From: Lysinibacillus_B sp031181585
GTDB taxonomy: Bacteria > Bacillota > Bacilli > Bacillales_A > Planococcaceae
Direction of reading: 5' to 3'
NCBI RefSeq assembly: GCF_047301505.1
Contig: NZ_CP154840.1
Location: forward strand, 1,984,001-2,048,000
DNA length: 64,000 nt
A program made the position numbers and the translations under genes. The notes below the pieces were generated by a model. The model was not told the origin of the DNA. It saw only the letters and a program-made list of their open reading frames with translations, and ran no database searches. Positions 1 to 8,536 of this stretch are shown in pieces. Positions within the stretch are counted from its first letter, which is position 1; each line of letters begins with the position of its first letter.

Positions 1-52
1 TGAAAATGTTATCTGTTTAAAAACGGTATATTTTTCAGAGGAGGTGTATATC

Positions 53-244
53 TTGCTCACGCTAATATTTACGCTTATAGGTATATATATGATGCCGATT
101 TTAGCTATTATATTTTGTATTAACCTTGTAGAAATAATGAAAAAAGTGAAGAGAGAACAACCTACTGCTACTAACACGTTTTGGTTGACAGCATCTTTTC
201 TTTTAATTGTCTGGAGTATTGCTATAACATCTTTAATTGAATAA
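53..244 (+). CDS. Small membrane protein, unknown function
   Basis: 63-residue hydrophobic protein with two predicted membrane segments (roughly residues 3-25 and 43-60) joined by a short basic loop (KKVKREQ). I prefer the TTG at 53 because the ribosome site AGAGGAGGTG at 37-46 lies 6 bases before it. A GTG at 44 would overlap that site. No family recognised. It is the first of several small membrane proteins in this part of the window. Confidence 0.55.
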   Translation: MLTLIFTLIGIYMMPILAIIFCINLVEIMKKVKREQPTATNTFWLTASFLLIVWSIAITSLIE

Positions 245-283
245 TAAATTCAATAAACGTTAGGTAAAACCCATTCATTTTGA

Positions 284-430
284 ATGAAGTGTTTACTTTT
301 AGCTGCTTATCCAATAAATACAGCCAAATTACGCTTCGGGAATTATCATGGTAATAAAGAAGGCTACATGAACCAACCTATAGAATTAATTGAGAAATGG
401 CTTTATGTGAGGGGGATGAATTTTGAATAA
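284..430 (+). pseudogene. Possible gene remnant or 48-codon ORF
   Basis: A 48-codon ATG-initiated frame whose second half reads like ordinary soluble protein (RFGNYHGNKEGY, then QPIELIEKWLY). It has no convincing ribosome site and its end overlaps the start of the next gene at 423 in another frame. It may be the decayed C-terminal end of a former gene, or a leader peptide coupled to the next gene. Family not recognised. Confidence 0.25.
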
Positions 431-713
431 AAGCAAAGTAGGGATAACTTTAGGGTTTTTATCTATATTGCCTGTGATAGTAAGTACTATTTTTTTCTAT
501 ACAGAAAGAGGTCCGAATGCTGATATTTACTTAATAATTAATATTTTCAGTGTTCTATCAATTATAGGTATTATACTTGCTGTAATATCTTTAAGGATGT
601 CCAAGGGACGCATAATCAAATTATTAATCGGATTGGTCGGGTTAGTCGCAAATTTAGCGGTATTAGTTGTTGCTTTTCTATTATTGTTAGCCATGGGAAT
701 TGGAGAAGCTTAA
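423..713 (+). CDS. Small three-helix membrane protein, unknown
   Basis: 96 residues, TTG start, with a purine-rich ribosome site (GAGGGGG at 409-415) just upstream. Three predicted membrane helices at about residues 8-25, 33-56 and 67-92, with a short basic loop (RMSKGR) before the last. No conserved catalytic motif seen and no family recognised. It probably sits in the cytoplasmic membrane. Confidence 0.55.
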   Translation: MNKSKVGITLGFLSILPVIVSTIFFYTERGPNADIYLIINIFSVLSIIGIILAVISLRMSKGRIIKLLIGLVGLVANLAVLVVAFLLLLAMGIGEA

Positions 714-883
714 TTACTTTCAATTGGTAAGTTATGCTTCATGTATATGTTACTCAAAAAAACGTTCCCCCAAAAAAATCTATGGGGATATTTGCTATAT
801 TTAGTGAAAGGAAAACCAAAATTATGATGGGGGTTAGCCTGTATAGTTGCTAATGACTCAAATAAAGGAGTTTACCTGAATGT

Positions 884-1150
884 ATGTATATAACCATTTT
901 TTATTTAATAATTTTAGCTTCCTCTCTTAGCTCAATAGGTGGGTTCATTTTCTATAAATTCCTATTTGAGAAAATGAACATATCCAGTCGCCTAAAATAC
1001 CTTTTAGGCAGCATAATCTCGTTAGTATTAAGTTACTTTATGACAAAGTTACTTCTCTTTGGAGGTGTTTGGTACTTCTTTTTAATGAATGCTGTCCTTA
1101 CTCTAATTAGCTATTGCATATGTATAATTATTTACAAGAAAAATGTTTAA
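884..1150 (+). CDS. Small membrane protein, unknown
   Basis: 88 residues with three predicted membrane segments (about residues 2-25, 38-56 and 62-83) and a lysine-rich C-terminus (YKKNV). The ribosome site AAAGGAG at 864-870 lies 13 bases from the ATG, slightly far. An ATG at 880 is better spaced but opens only a 16-codon frame. No family recognised. Confidence 0.5.
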   Translation: MYITIFYLIILASSLSSIGGFIFYKFLFEKMNISSRLKYLLGSIISLVLSYFMTKLLLFGGVWYFFLMNAVLTLISYCICIIIYKKNV

Positions 1151-1323
1151 GAAGTATGTTTTTATTTAAAGGTATGGCTGCTCATGTCTATAAAAAAGCC
1201 GTGAAATGTTGAGTTTACAGTGTATTTCAACAATAGAATATGATTTCCTTAAAATACCATCCCCAAAGCAATGTTCGGGAATGGTTGTTAAGATAGCTGC
1301 TGCAGAAAAACTCATTCTTATCA

Positions 1324-1533
1324 TCACGATCCGAAGTTTCGATTCAAGAACAAAAGCAGGTAACTACCCGCACAAAGAAAAATAGAAATTTTAGTGATGA
1401 TATAAATGAAACATTCAACTGAGTTTAGTTTTCTTTCTCTCTTAATTTTCTTGAAAAATCTATAATAGTAAAGGGAGCACAGAACTAATATTATCATCGA
1501 TAGTTGAAATATATTTTCTAGTAGATTAACCAA
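1324..1533 (-). CDS. Small membrane protein, unknown
   Basis: 69 residues from a TTG start, with GAGGAG 9 bases upstream. The in-frame ATG at 1542 directly abuts that ribosome site and is less likely. Two hydrophobic segments (residues about 6-25 and 45-64) flank a strongly basic loop (RFFKKIKRERK). Lies convergent to the gene at 884 and downstream of the ATPase gene on the same strand. No family recognised. Confidence 0.45.
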   Translation of the reverse strand: MVNLLENIFQLSMIILVLCSLYYYRFFKKIKRERKLNSVECFIYIITKISIFLCAGSYLLLFLNRNFGS

Positions 1534-1631
1534 AAAAACCATCTCCTCGTTTTACTATTCTCTTCTGCTTCCATAATGAAAGCGGCTTTTTTTCGAAAGG
1601 GGAAAAACCTTATTAGGAAGAAGGTCATGTT

Positions 1632-2390
1632 TTATTGAAAAAGGTGATGTAGTATCCGTTCTTTATCTTCGAAAAATTGCTTCATAATAGAATAATGCTG
1701 GGTGTTTTCTAATTTTGTCTCGCTCATTCCGTCTTCTGTAAGCTGGATAATTTTAGCGTTCGGATAAGCCATAATAATGGGCGAGTGGGTAGAAATGATA
1801 AATTGAGACCCTTGATTAACAAGCTCATTCATCCTGCTTAACATAGATAATTGTCTTAAAGGTGACAGGGCTGCTTCCGGTTCATCCAAGATATACAAAC
1901 CATTCCCTTGGAAACGTTCGTTAAATGCCGAGAAAAAGGATTCTCCATGCGATTGTTCATGCAAAGATTTACCTCCAAAAGAATCGATCACCCTGCGGCC
2001 AAACGATGGTTCGTTATCTAACTCTTCGATATTGGTTGCTACATTATAAAAAGTTTCAGCTCTAAAGAAAAAATGATCCTTCGCTCTGTATACTCCTTTT
2101 TCTAAACGGAGATGTTCATATAAATTTGAATGGGAATCATAATTAGCAAAATTAAAGTTTAGTGTCCCGCCTTCTGGATTAAACCCTAGAGCAATTGCTA
2201 TACCCTCCAATAAAGTTGATTTTCCCATTCCGTTTTCGCCAATAATGTAAGTAACATTCGGGTGAAACGTCAATCTATCGAAATGCTGGATTACTGGAAG
2301 ATTAAAAGGGAAATGCTTATAGGATAAAATATGATCGCTTTTAAGAGAAATAGCCCTAATGTATTGAGAATCCTGATTTAATATGACCAA
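1632..2390 (-). CDS. AAA/ABC-like ATPase
   Basis: 252-residue soluble P-loop ATPase of the SMC/ABC-like AAA type. Walker A is GENGMGKST (about residue 50), Walker B is LYILDEPEAALSP (about 165), and the switch histidine is in STHSPI (about 200). The N-terminal half has the short strand pattern of stand-alone RecF/ABC-like ATPases. TTG start with AAGGGG 10 bases upstream. There is no permease, nuclease or toxin partner next to it, so neither transport nor defence can be assigned. Such single ATPases are common in Bacillales with unknown roles. Confidence 0.7.
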   Translation of the reverse strand: MVILNQDSQYIRAISLKSDHILSYKHFPFNLPVIQHFDRLTFHPNVTYIIGENGMGKSTLLEGIAIALGFNPEGGTLNFNFANYDSHSNLYEHLRLEKGVYRAKDHFFFRAETFYNVATNIEELDNEPSFGRRVIDSFGGKSLHEQSHGESFFSAFNERFQGNGLYILDEPEAALSPLRQLSMLSRMNELVNQGSQFIISTHSPIIMAYPNAKIIQLTEDGMSETKLENTQHYSIMKQFFEDKERILHHLFQ

Positions 2391-2830
2391 TTTTTAAAAA
2401 CCCCTTATTTTGTATTTACATTCATAAAACAATTTTAAATGAAACTTACAATTCCATCTACCATCATCCTTCGCAGTAAAAGAACGATTTACTTCACGCT
2501 TTTTACGTGAACAAACTTATAAAAATACCGAAATTTAAAAGGCTTCGTTTTAAGATGATTTCATTTCAAAAGGGAGTCTTTTGCAGAGCGGTTAAAATTT
2601 TATTACATTCAACTTCAATAGAATGAAAGATCTGTAGCAACAGATTTATCAAAAGTCCTTAAAAGCAGGGAAATAACTACTGCTCTGCATAGTAAAATTA
2701 CTGTTTACCCACCGGGCAGCACCTGCGTTGGCAAAGAATTATGAAGGGATTTTAGATTGTTTATTGAATATATTAGACTGTTACAAATAGAACGAGTAAT
2801 AGTTTAATAAAAAGGGGATAGACATAGATA
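2391..2830. other. 440-bp intergenic region
   Basis: No convincing gene. It holds a small hairpin (TTCACG/CGTGAA, about 2491-2510) and a stretch at about 2630-2745 open for 38 codons that ends YPPGSTCVGKEL. A second open stretch in another frame follows directly. This could be the worn C-terminal end of a lost gene, but I cannot name it. The divergent promoters of the flanking genes must also lie here. Confidence 0.35.
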
Positions 2831-3307
2831 ATGACTTTATATTCTGTGCTTGTAGCAAATGAAGCTTTACCAACGATAGATTGTACTGGCATTATAGAAA
2901 TAACAGTGAGAGAGTTAAAAAAACTATATCCGATTACTGAAGAAACACCCGAACAGCATTGGCATTCGCTGCATGATGATGCACGAATTATCCATGCACC
3001 TGATACATCAGCTTTCGGGCGGCTAAATATTTTTGAGTGGGATAATTATCTGTCCGATATACAGGAATTTAGCGAAAAACCATATGTTTATGGAATGGAA
3101 GGCAATTGGAATTCAGCGTTTTTAAACGATTTACTTAATTATTTTAGACAATCCATAAAAAAAGAGCAGGGTGCAGAACTGATTCGTTTTTGGGCAGGAG
3201 AGTATGATCAAAAACTGAAAACGATACATATAAACGTTGAGACACTCGAATTACAACATCTTGAGAGCTTATCGAATGAAAAATATCTGCGTGCCATTTT
3301 TAAATAG
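2831..3307 (+). CDS. Hypothetical soluble protein
   Basis: 158-residue acidic soluble protein with no membrane segment or signal peptide. ATG start, with AAAAGGGG about 12 bases upstream. Features include an aromatic/acidic centre (IFEWDNYLSD) and a C-terminal helix-rich part (FLNDLLNYFRQSIKKEQGAE). No catalytic motif or family recognised. It is single-gene, with promoter-length gaps on both sides. Confidence 0.6.
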   Translation: MTLYSVLVANEALPTIDCTGIIEITVRELKKLYPITEETPEQHWHSLHDDARIIHAPDTSAFGRLNIFEWDNYLSDIQEFSEKPYVYGMEGNWNSAFLNDLLNYFRQSIKKEQGAELIRFWAGEYDQKLKTIHINVETLELQHLESLSNEKYLRAIFK

Positions 3308-3529
3308 AAAATACGTGTTCCACGATTATTTATAAAGTAAACATTTTATACATAAATAGGAATTTCCGAGATTTTTAGAAAATGCCCCAGTGTGCTGTCT
3401 GAATAAAAACGGAAGCAGGAAATTTATGGAGGCTCTCATAGAAGGGACTGGGATATAACTAGTCTTAAGATGAAATGTAAAAGTGGAATCATTCGATTTC
3501 ACTTTTTTATTATTTTGGAAAATTTTAAA

Positions 3530-3590
3530 TGTAATGTTGACCTTACATTTTGGGTAGTATACAATCAAAATATGTAATGTCGACGTTACA
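3530..3590 (+). promoter_or_regulatory. Promoter between two palindromic operators
   Basis: Two 18-bp palindromes, TGTAATGTTGACCTTACA (3530-3547) and TGTAATGTCGACGTTACA (3573-3590), share the pattern TGTAATGTnGAC(c/g)TTACA and lie 43 bp apart centre to centre, about four helical turns. The -35 box TTGACC (3537-3542) is inside the first. The -10 box TACAAT (3560-3565) follows after 17 bp. The second covers the expected start of transcription. The inferred use is autorepression by the XRE protein encoded immediately downstream. Confidence 0.75.
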
Positions 3591-3611
3591 TTTTGAGGAA
3601 GGTTGAACGAT

Positions 3612-3824
3612 ATGAAACATGGTGTACGAAATGCAGTAAGGGATTTTAGGAAGGAAAAGGGCATGACGCAGGACCAGTTAGCTGAAAGTATCTCTGTTAC
3701 GCGGCAGACAATTATCGCGATCGAGAAACAGCGGTATGAGCCGTCTATTGGAACAGCCATTAAGCTGGCCACTGTTTTAGACTGCCCTTTGGAAAAGTTA
3801 TTTTGGATAGAAGGAGAAGTATAA
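3612..3824 (+). CDS. XRE/Cro-type HTH regulator (YozG/YgzD-like size)
   Basis: 70-residue single-domain helix-turn-helix protein of the small XRE group that ends shortly after the HTH (MTQDQLAESISVTRQTII, then IEKQRYEPS, then FWIEGEV). ATG 3612 is chosen because GAGGAAGG at 3595-3602 lies 9 bases upstream. A TTG at 3603 would touch the site. The next gene, encoding a membrane protein, starts 1 base after its stop, so the two form an operon, an arrangement common for this regulator type. Likely represses its own promoter through the twin palindromes at 3530-3590. Confidence 0.88.
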   Translation: MKHGVRNAVRDFRKEKGMTQDQLAESISVTRQTIIAIEKQRYEPSIGTAIKLATVLDCPLEKLFWIEGEV

Positions 3825-3825
3825 T

Positions 3826-4224
3826 ATGAACATGTCTTACAGAATGAATTTTGCTTTACGAATGTTACTTCCACTATTTTTGTTTAGTAGTTATTTCTTT
3901 TTTTCACAGTCACGATTGACGTTAATTATTGCTGTCATTGCCACGATCCAGGTCATTATCTTTGGAGTAGAGATCCATCGGAAGGGGGATTGGAGTAAAA
4001 TCAACTTGCAGCACGACCAACGTACCCGGGAAAATGCCCGAAGCGCTGGCAATATCGTTTACTGGCTTACGATCGGCGTGCTCGTTATTGGTTCGCTCCT
4101 TATCCAGAAATCAGTTATCTTAATGTCCTATCAAAATTTAATTGGCTATACAATCCTGCTTACAATCGCTTTAAAGTGGATAATCGGCGACTTCTTGAAT
4201 AACCAGGAAGCTGTTGGAGACTAG
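3826..4224 (+). CDS. Four-helix membrane protein paired with XRE regulator
   Basis: 132 residues. Predicted membrane helices at about 10-25, 28-46, 72-90 and 98-120, with a basic hydrophilic loop (HRKGDWSKINLQHDQRTREN) between helices two and three. It is co-transcribed with the XRE gene (one-base gap, ribosome site GAAGGAGAAG inside the end of that gene). Small XRE/membrane protein pairs are frequent in Bacillales, but the protein's function is unknown. The hairpin at 4271 ends the unit. Confidence 0.65.
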   Translation: MNMSYRMNFALRMLLPLFLFSSYFFFSQSRLTLIIAVIATIQVIIFGVEIHRKGDWSKINLQHDQRTRENARSAGNIVYWLTIGVLVIGSLLIQKSVILMSYQNLIGYTILLTIALKWIIGDFLNNQEAVGD

Positions 4225-4270
4225 ATGATAAATGGAATACGAACGCTAAAAGATAGTTTATCCGTAAAAC

Positions 4271-4309
4271 GACGTTACAAAGTGTACATACACAGTGTAG
4301 CGTCCTTTT
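4271..4309 (+). terminator. Rho-independent terminator of XRE operon
   Basis: Stem GACGTTACA (4271-4279) with TGTAGCGTC (4296-4304). An inner GTGT/ACAC extension continues the helix, and a CTTTTG tail follows. Confidence 0.7.
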
Positions 4310-4549
4310 GTAATTGAAAGAGATACAGGCATTCTTGTCTAACCGGTATTTATCCTTGCCAGCTATATGAACAGAATAAGGCAATTTTCTAAATAGCCTC
4401 GTATCCAGTTGGTTTTAGACCAATCATACCGGGAAGGGAGAAAAGTAGGGAAGGTTTGTGAATACTGACTATTTTCCACATGGATCTATGGTAGGATAAA
4501 ATTAGACAACTACATAAAAATCTCTATAAACAGTCGAGGCGGGATGTGG

Positions 4550-6721
4550 ATGAAAACATATAAGCAAATTTTATTCGAGCAAAAGTCTCTGTTTCTCTAT
4601 ATTCTGCTCATCTATGCGATAGCAGGTACGGCGGTTGTATTTCGGGAGCCTCTTCATGGAATATTTGGGGAGGAGAATTATGTCACGATTCACCTAGTTA
4701 TCGAAATATTTGTGGCCTTCTGTTCATTAGCAATCGCCAATCAAATTTGGCTAAGCTCGAAGTTTAAACAGAACAATAAAATAATCTATACCGGGGCTCT
4801 CTTTTTGGCAATGGGAATCCTTGGTGTTACACATGCAATCTCCTATAAAGGCATGCCGTTTTTCATCAATGAAAGTGACTCATATGCGGCGGGATGGTTT
4901 TATATGACGAGCCGGCTGTTGTTTCCGGTAGGTCTTTTAGCCATATTGGTAATAAAAGAAAAGCAGATTTCCACGGCGAAAAGAGTAATGGCGTATGCGG
5001 GCAGCTTCCTATTTTCGGTTTTTATTGCCATCATCGTCTACTGGCCTAGCAGACTACTCCCGGCACTGGTAGAAGAGGGTGGAGTAACTGTACTGAAGAG
5101 CAATTTGCAGACCCTCGCCTTTATTCTTACTGTTCTTTTAATCGTTTTATTTATTAAGCAAATCAGAATATGGCCGCGTTTTTTCATTTTCATGATCGCT
5201 GCGTCGCTGAATTTGCTTTGCAGTGATGTCATGTTCGTTTCCTATGCGGATGTTTATGACATCTATAATTTTACAGGTCATATTTTTCAATTCAGTGCTT
5301 ATTGGCTCGTGTATAAATCATTTTACTTTTTCACTGTGGAACAGCCCTTTATCGCCTTAATGAACTCAAACAAATCGTTGGAGCAGAAGGAAAGAAAGAT
5401 TAAACAGCTGGCTTATTATGATGAAGGAACAACACTTCCAAATGAGCGGTTTTTGAGGGCGACTCTTAACGAGCAATTGCTGCAGACAGATTCCCGGAAG
5501 GCGTTAATCGTGTTTGGCGTGGACCGCTATGAAGGGGTGAAAAATACACTGGGGACGGTTTATGCAGACAGGATGCTGGAGACGATTGCACAGCGTGTAC
5601 AGGAGCAGCTGCCTCCTGGTTATTTATTATATAAATTACCCGAAGATCGGTTTGCTGTGTTTATTGCGCAATATGAAACCGAACAAACTGTTCAGCAGCT
5701 AATCCAGAAACTGCAGCAGACGATGGACGAAACGCTCGTGATCGAACATTTCACTGTAAGCAGTGCCCTCAATATTGGTGTCTCTCATTATCCGGCAGAT
5801 ACAAAGAGCGCTGAGGATTTAGTGCAGTTCGCGCAGTTTGCGGCATATGAGGCAGCGAAAAGGGATGATCGCATTACTTTTTATACAGCAAGTATGCAGG
5901 AGGCCCGTGCAGCAAGGCTTATGCTTGAGCACGATCTGAAACGAGCGGTTGAGCAGTGTGAGCTGTTTGTAGAATACCAGCCGCAGCTTGATTTACACTC
6001 CGGAACGATTCATTCTGCCGAAGCACTCGTTCGCTGGCGCCATCCGGAGAAGGGGTTGATTGCACCGCTGGACTTCATTCCCGTTGCAGAAGAAAGCGGG
6101 CTGATTATCCCTATTGGGAAATGGGTGCTGGAAACAGCCTGTGCCGAAACGGTTATGTGGCAGAAAAAGCATAAAAAACCGATGACAGTGGCAGTGAATC
6201 TGTCGATTGGACAGCTCTACGAAAAGGATTTTCCGCTCTTCGTCAAACAAACACTTGACCGAACCGGGCTTGAGCCTTCACACTTGCAGCTTGAAATTAC
6301 GGAAAGCATGACAGTAAATACGAACCTAATCATTCCCGTTCTGCAGGAGCTGAAAAACCTGGGGGTGACGATCGCGGTGGACGACTTTGGGACAGGCTAT
6401 TCCTCATTAGCCTATTTGAAGGACTTTCCGATTGATTGTTTGAAAATCGACCGCAGCTTCATTCGCAGCATTTTAGAAAATCCGGACGATGAAGCACTCG
6501 TGAGGATGATTCTATCGATGGCAAAGCACTTGAACTTGAAAGTAGTGGCGGAAGGAATTGAAACGGCTGAGCAGCTGGACTATTTACTAAAAAACGGCTG
6601 TGATAAAATTCAAGGTTATTTCATCAGCCGTCCTATTCCGTATGAAGCGTTTGAGGCAGAGTATACAGCAATCCACCAATTTGCTGATGAGCAGCTGAGA
6701 ATGCTGAAGATGACAGAGTAA
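4550..6721 (+). CDS. MASE3-GGDEF(degenerate)-EAL protein, c-di-GMP phosphodiesterase
   Basis: 723 residues. The N-terminal ~260 residues form a seven- or eight-helix MASE3-like sensor (HLVIEIFVAFCSLAIANQIW, then THAISYKGMPFF). Next is a GGDEF-fold domain (about 280-440) in which the active-site loop reads LPEDRF instead of GGDEF, so cyclase activity is unlikely. A complete EAL domain (about 455-700) keeps AEALVRW, EITES, the DDFGTGYSSL loop, KIDRSF and VVAEGIET, all needed for Mg-dependent hydrolysis of cyclic di-GMP. ATG 4550 fits the GAGGCGGG ribosome site better than ATG 4544. Expected role: membrane-anchored phosphodiesterase promoting motility over biofilm. Confidence 0.9.
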   Translation: MKTYKQILFEQKSLFLYILLIYAIAGTAVVFREPLHGIFGEENYVTIHLVIEIFVAFCSLAIANQIWLSSKFKQNNKIIYTGALFLAMGILGVTHAISYKGMPFFINESDSYAAGWFYMTSRLLFPVGLLAILVIKEKQISTAKRVMAYAGSFLFSVFIAIIVYWPSRLLPALVEEGGVTVLKSNLQTLAFILTVLLIVLFIKQIRIWPRFFIFMIAASLNLLCSDVMFVSYADVYDIYNFTGHIFQFSAYWLVYKSFYFFTVEQPFIALMNSNKSLEQKERKIKQLAYYDEGTTLPNERFLRATLNEQLLQTDSRKALIVFGVDRYEGVKNTLGTVYADRMLETIAQRVQEQLPPGYLLYKLPEDRFAVFIAQYETEQTVQQLIQKLQQTMDETLVIEHFTVSSALNIGVSHYPADTKSAEDLVQFAQFAAYEAAKRDDRITFYTASMQEARAARLMLEHDLKRAVEQCELFVEYQPQLDLHSGTIHSAEALVRWRHPEKGLIAPLDFIPVAEESGLIIPIGKWVLETACAETVMWQKKHKKPMTVAVNLSIGQLYEKDFPLFVKQTLDRTGLEPSHLQLEITESMTVNTNLIIPVLQELKNLGVTIAVDDFGTGYSSLAYLKDFPIDCLKIDRSFIRSILENPDDEALVRMILSMAKHLNLKVVAEGIETAEQLDYLLKNGCDKIQGYFISRPIPYEAFEAEYTAIHQFADEQLRMLKMTE

Positions 6722-6799
6722 CAAAGTGGTTTCTATATTGGAGGGTTTTGTCCCATTTTCGCTTTTCTATTCGATAGTAAAAGAGAAGGGGGAGATGAA

Positions 6800-7531
6800 A
6801 TGATTACAATTAGTCCAGGTCATTGGAAGCCGGGTACAGGAGCAGTCGGGCTGATAGATGAGGTAACAGAGGCCAGAAGAGTGGTGGACCGGATCCTAGG
6901 GAAACTGAGGGAAATGGGGCTGCGCGTCCATCACGTTCAGGATAACACGTCTAAAAGCCAGGCGGAAAACCTTCGCTATTTAATCAATGCCCATAACAAG
7001 ACGATCCGGATGCTGGATGTGAGTGTCCATTTCAATGCGGTATCCGGAACGCATACCCGCGCCATTGGAACAGAAGTGCTCTATAAAAATGCAGCAGTAC
7101 AACCGCTTGCAGCCCGGCTTAGTAAGGCAATTGCCAATGCAGCCGGTTTTCCGGATAGGGGGGCGAAAAAGCGAAATGATTTAGCCTTCTTAAACGGAAC
7201 GGAGGAGGACGCTGTTTTGGTCGAAGTGTGCTTTGTCAATTCAACGGTAGATGTCTCACGATACAAACAGCATTTTGAAACAATCTGCGGAGCCATTTCC
7301 GCAGCACTTGCCCAGCATGTTCGGCCTGCCGCCAATCCGTTTTCCAGCCCTGCGCTTTATGGACGTGTAGAAAAGCTCTTTCAAAACAAATCATATGTAA
7401 AGACCCTACTAGAAAGAGGAGTCTCGCAAGAGCTCTTTTCCGTTCTCTGGCAGGAGAAGTTCGAAAACGATACGTTATCCCTTACCGATTTCTGCGGCTT
7501 GTGTGTGCTGCTTCAGGAAGAAAGAGAGTAG
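6800..7531 (+). CDS. N-acetylmuramoyl-L-alanine amidase (Amidase_3)
   Basis: 243 residues. An Amidase_3 zinc hydrolase domain fills residues 1-170 with the expected zinc/catalytic set: His8 (SPGHW), Glu24 (VTEARR), His77 (SVHFNA) and Glu142 (LVEVCF). It would cut the bond between MurNAc and L-alanine in peptidoglycan. There is no signal peptide and no LysM or SH3 wall-binding domain. The C-terminal ~75 residues are unrecognised. The leaderless form resembles phage endolysins or mother-cell lysis enzymes, but no phage genes surround it. Ribosome site GGGGGAGATGAA precedes the ATG. Confidence 0.85.
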   Translation: MITISPGHWKPGTGAVGLIDEVTEARRVVDRILGKLREMGLRVHHVQDNTSKSQAENLRYLINAHNKTIRMLDVSVHFNAVSGTHTRAIGTEVLYKNAAVQPLAARLSKAIANAAGFPDRGAKKRNDLAFLNGTEEDAVLVEVCFVNSTVDVSRYKQHFETICGAISAALAQHVRPAANPFSSPALYGRVEKLFQNKSYVKTLLERGVSQELFSVLWQEKFENDTLSLTDFCGLCVLLQEERE

Positions 7532-7559
7532 CCTATGTTTGGCTTCTCTTCTTTTTTTT
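7519..7559 (+). terminator. Terminator after amidase gene
   Basis: AGAGAGTAGCC (7523-7533) pairs with GGCTTCTCTT (7541-7550) around a seven-base loop, followed by eight T. The stem overlaps the last codons of the amidase gene. Confidence 0.75.
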
Positions 7560-7577
7560 ACAAATTAATGAAATAAA

Positions 7578-7606
7578 TGAAACTTGTGTTACAGTTAAAC
7601 CGTATA
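7578..7606 (+). promoter_or_regulatory. ECF (sigma-W-like) promoter for the ABC exporter
   Basis: TGAAAC (7578-7583), 17 bases, then CGTATA (7601-7606). This matches the known TGAAAC/CGTA pattern of B. subtilis sigma-W-type ECF promoters. No comparable sigma-A -35 box is visible. It lies 34 bases before the ATG of the ATP-binding subunit gene, suggesting envelope-stress control of the exporter. Confidence 0.6.
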
Positions 7607-7639
7607 TAGTTTGTAGATTGAAGGAAAGGAAGACCCGTC

Positions 7640-8536
7640 ATGAGCTTAAAACTTGAGCATGTAACAAAGAAATACAGGGATTTCACCGCAGTTCAGGATT
7701 TGAACTTTGAAATTGAAAAAGGTGAGATTTTTGGCCTGATTGGGCAAAACGGTGCAGGAAAAACAACGACTTTCCGTATGATCCTAGACCTGCAGGAAAC
7801 AACGGAGGGTACGATCACATGGGAAGGAAAGGAAATTAACAAAGTCAACCGTGACATTCTCGGATACTTGCCGGAAGAGCGCGGTATCTTCCCGCAGATG
7901 AAAGTAGAGGAGCAGCTTTATTTCTTTGGCGAGCTGCGCGGCATGAAGCGCCACGAATTGAAAAAAGAAATCGACTTCTGGATCGAGCGTTTTGAACTGG
8001 AGGAGAAGCGGAAGGATAAGGCAGAAACCCTTTCAAAAGGAAATCAGCAAAAGGTACAGCTGATCGCAAGCTTCCTTCATAAGCCGAAGTTTTTGATTTT
8101 GGATGAACCGTTCAGCGGTCTTGATCCCGTAAATAAGGATTTATTGAAAAATGCCATCCTGCATTTACGTGATGAAGGGATGACAATCTTGTTTTCCAGC
8201 CATCAGATGGAAAACGTAGAAGAGCTGTGCGACCACTTATGCTTGCTAAAGCGCGGGGTTTCGCTGTTTTCCGGTTCACTGCTTGATCTAAAGAAGCAGT
8301 ACGGCAAAACAAAGCTGACAATTCGTACGGATATGCCGCTTGAAGATGCAAATCTACCAGGCGTAAAGGAAATCAAACATATCAAAGGTGAATATTTGCT
8401 GACTCTAGAAGACGAAAGCCATGCAAAAAATATCTTCGACGTTGTTTCAAATGGAACATATATCGAGAAGTTCAGCCTTGATTATTTATCTCTTGATGAA
8501 ATCTTTAAGGATCAGGTAGGTGGCGTCAATGTCTAA
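7640..8536 (+). CDS. yhaQ: ABC transporter ATP-binding protein, YhaQ/NatA type
   Basis: 298 residues, the same length as B. subtilis YhaQ. One ABC domain: Walker A GQNGAGKTT (about 35-43), signature LSKGNQQK (about 134), Walker B FLILDEPF (about 150), switch FSSHQ (about 180). After it comes a ~90-residue C-terminal regulatory region typical of NatA/DUF4162-like subunits. Forms an exporter with the permease encoded next (8-base overlap). NatAB-type systems export Na+ or toxic compounds, but the substrate here cannot be read from sequence. Probably under ECF sigma control. Confidence 0.9.
   Translation: MSLKLEHVTKKYRDFTAVQDLNFEIEKGEIFGLIGQNGAGKTTTFRMILDLQETTEGTITWEGKEINKVNRDILGYLPEERGIFPQMKVEEQLYFFGELRGMKRHELKKEIDFWIERFELEEKRKDKAETLSKGNQQKVQLIASFLHKPKFLILDEPFSGLDPVNKDLLKNAILHLRDEGMTILFSSHQMENVEELCDHLCLLKRGVSLFSGSLLDLKKQYGKTKLTIRTDMPLEDANLPGVKEIKHIKGEYLLTLEDESHAKNIFDVVSNGTYIEKFSLDYLSLDEIFKDQVGGVNV

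Noticed and set aside
1200..1390. 60-codon plus-strand frame opposite 1324-1533
   Set aside because: No ribosome site, no family, overlaps the minus-strand membrane protein ORF.
3326..3874. 182-codon minus-strand frame opposite the XRE gene
   Set aside because: It is the reverse complement of a promoter and a real gene; the forward strand has a good HTH protein and ribosome site.
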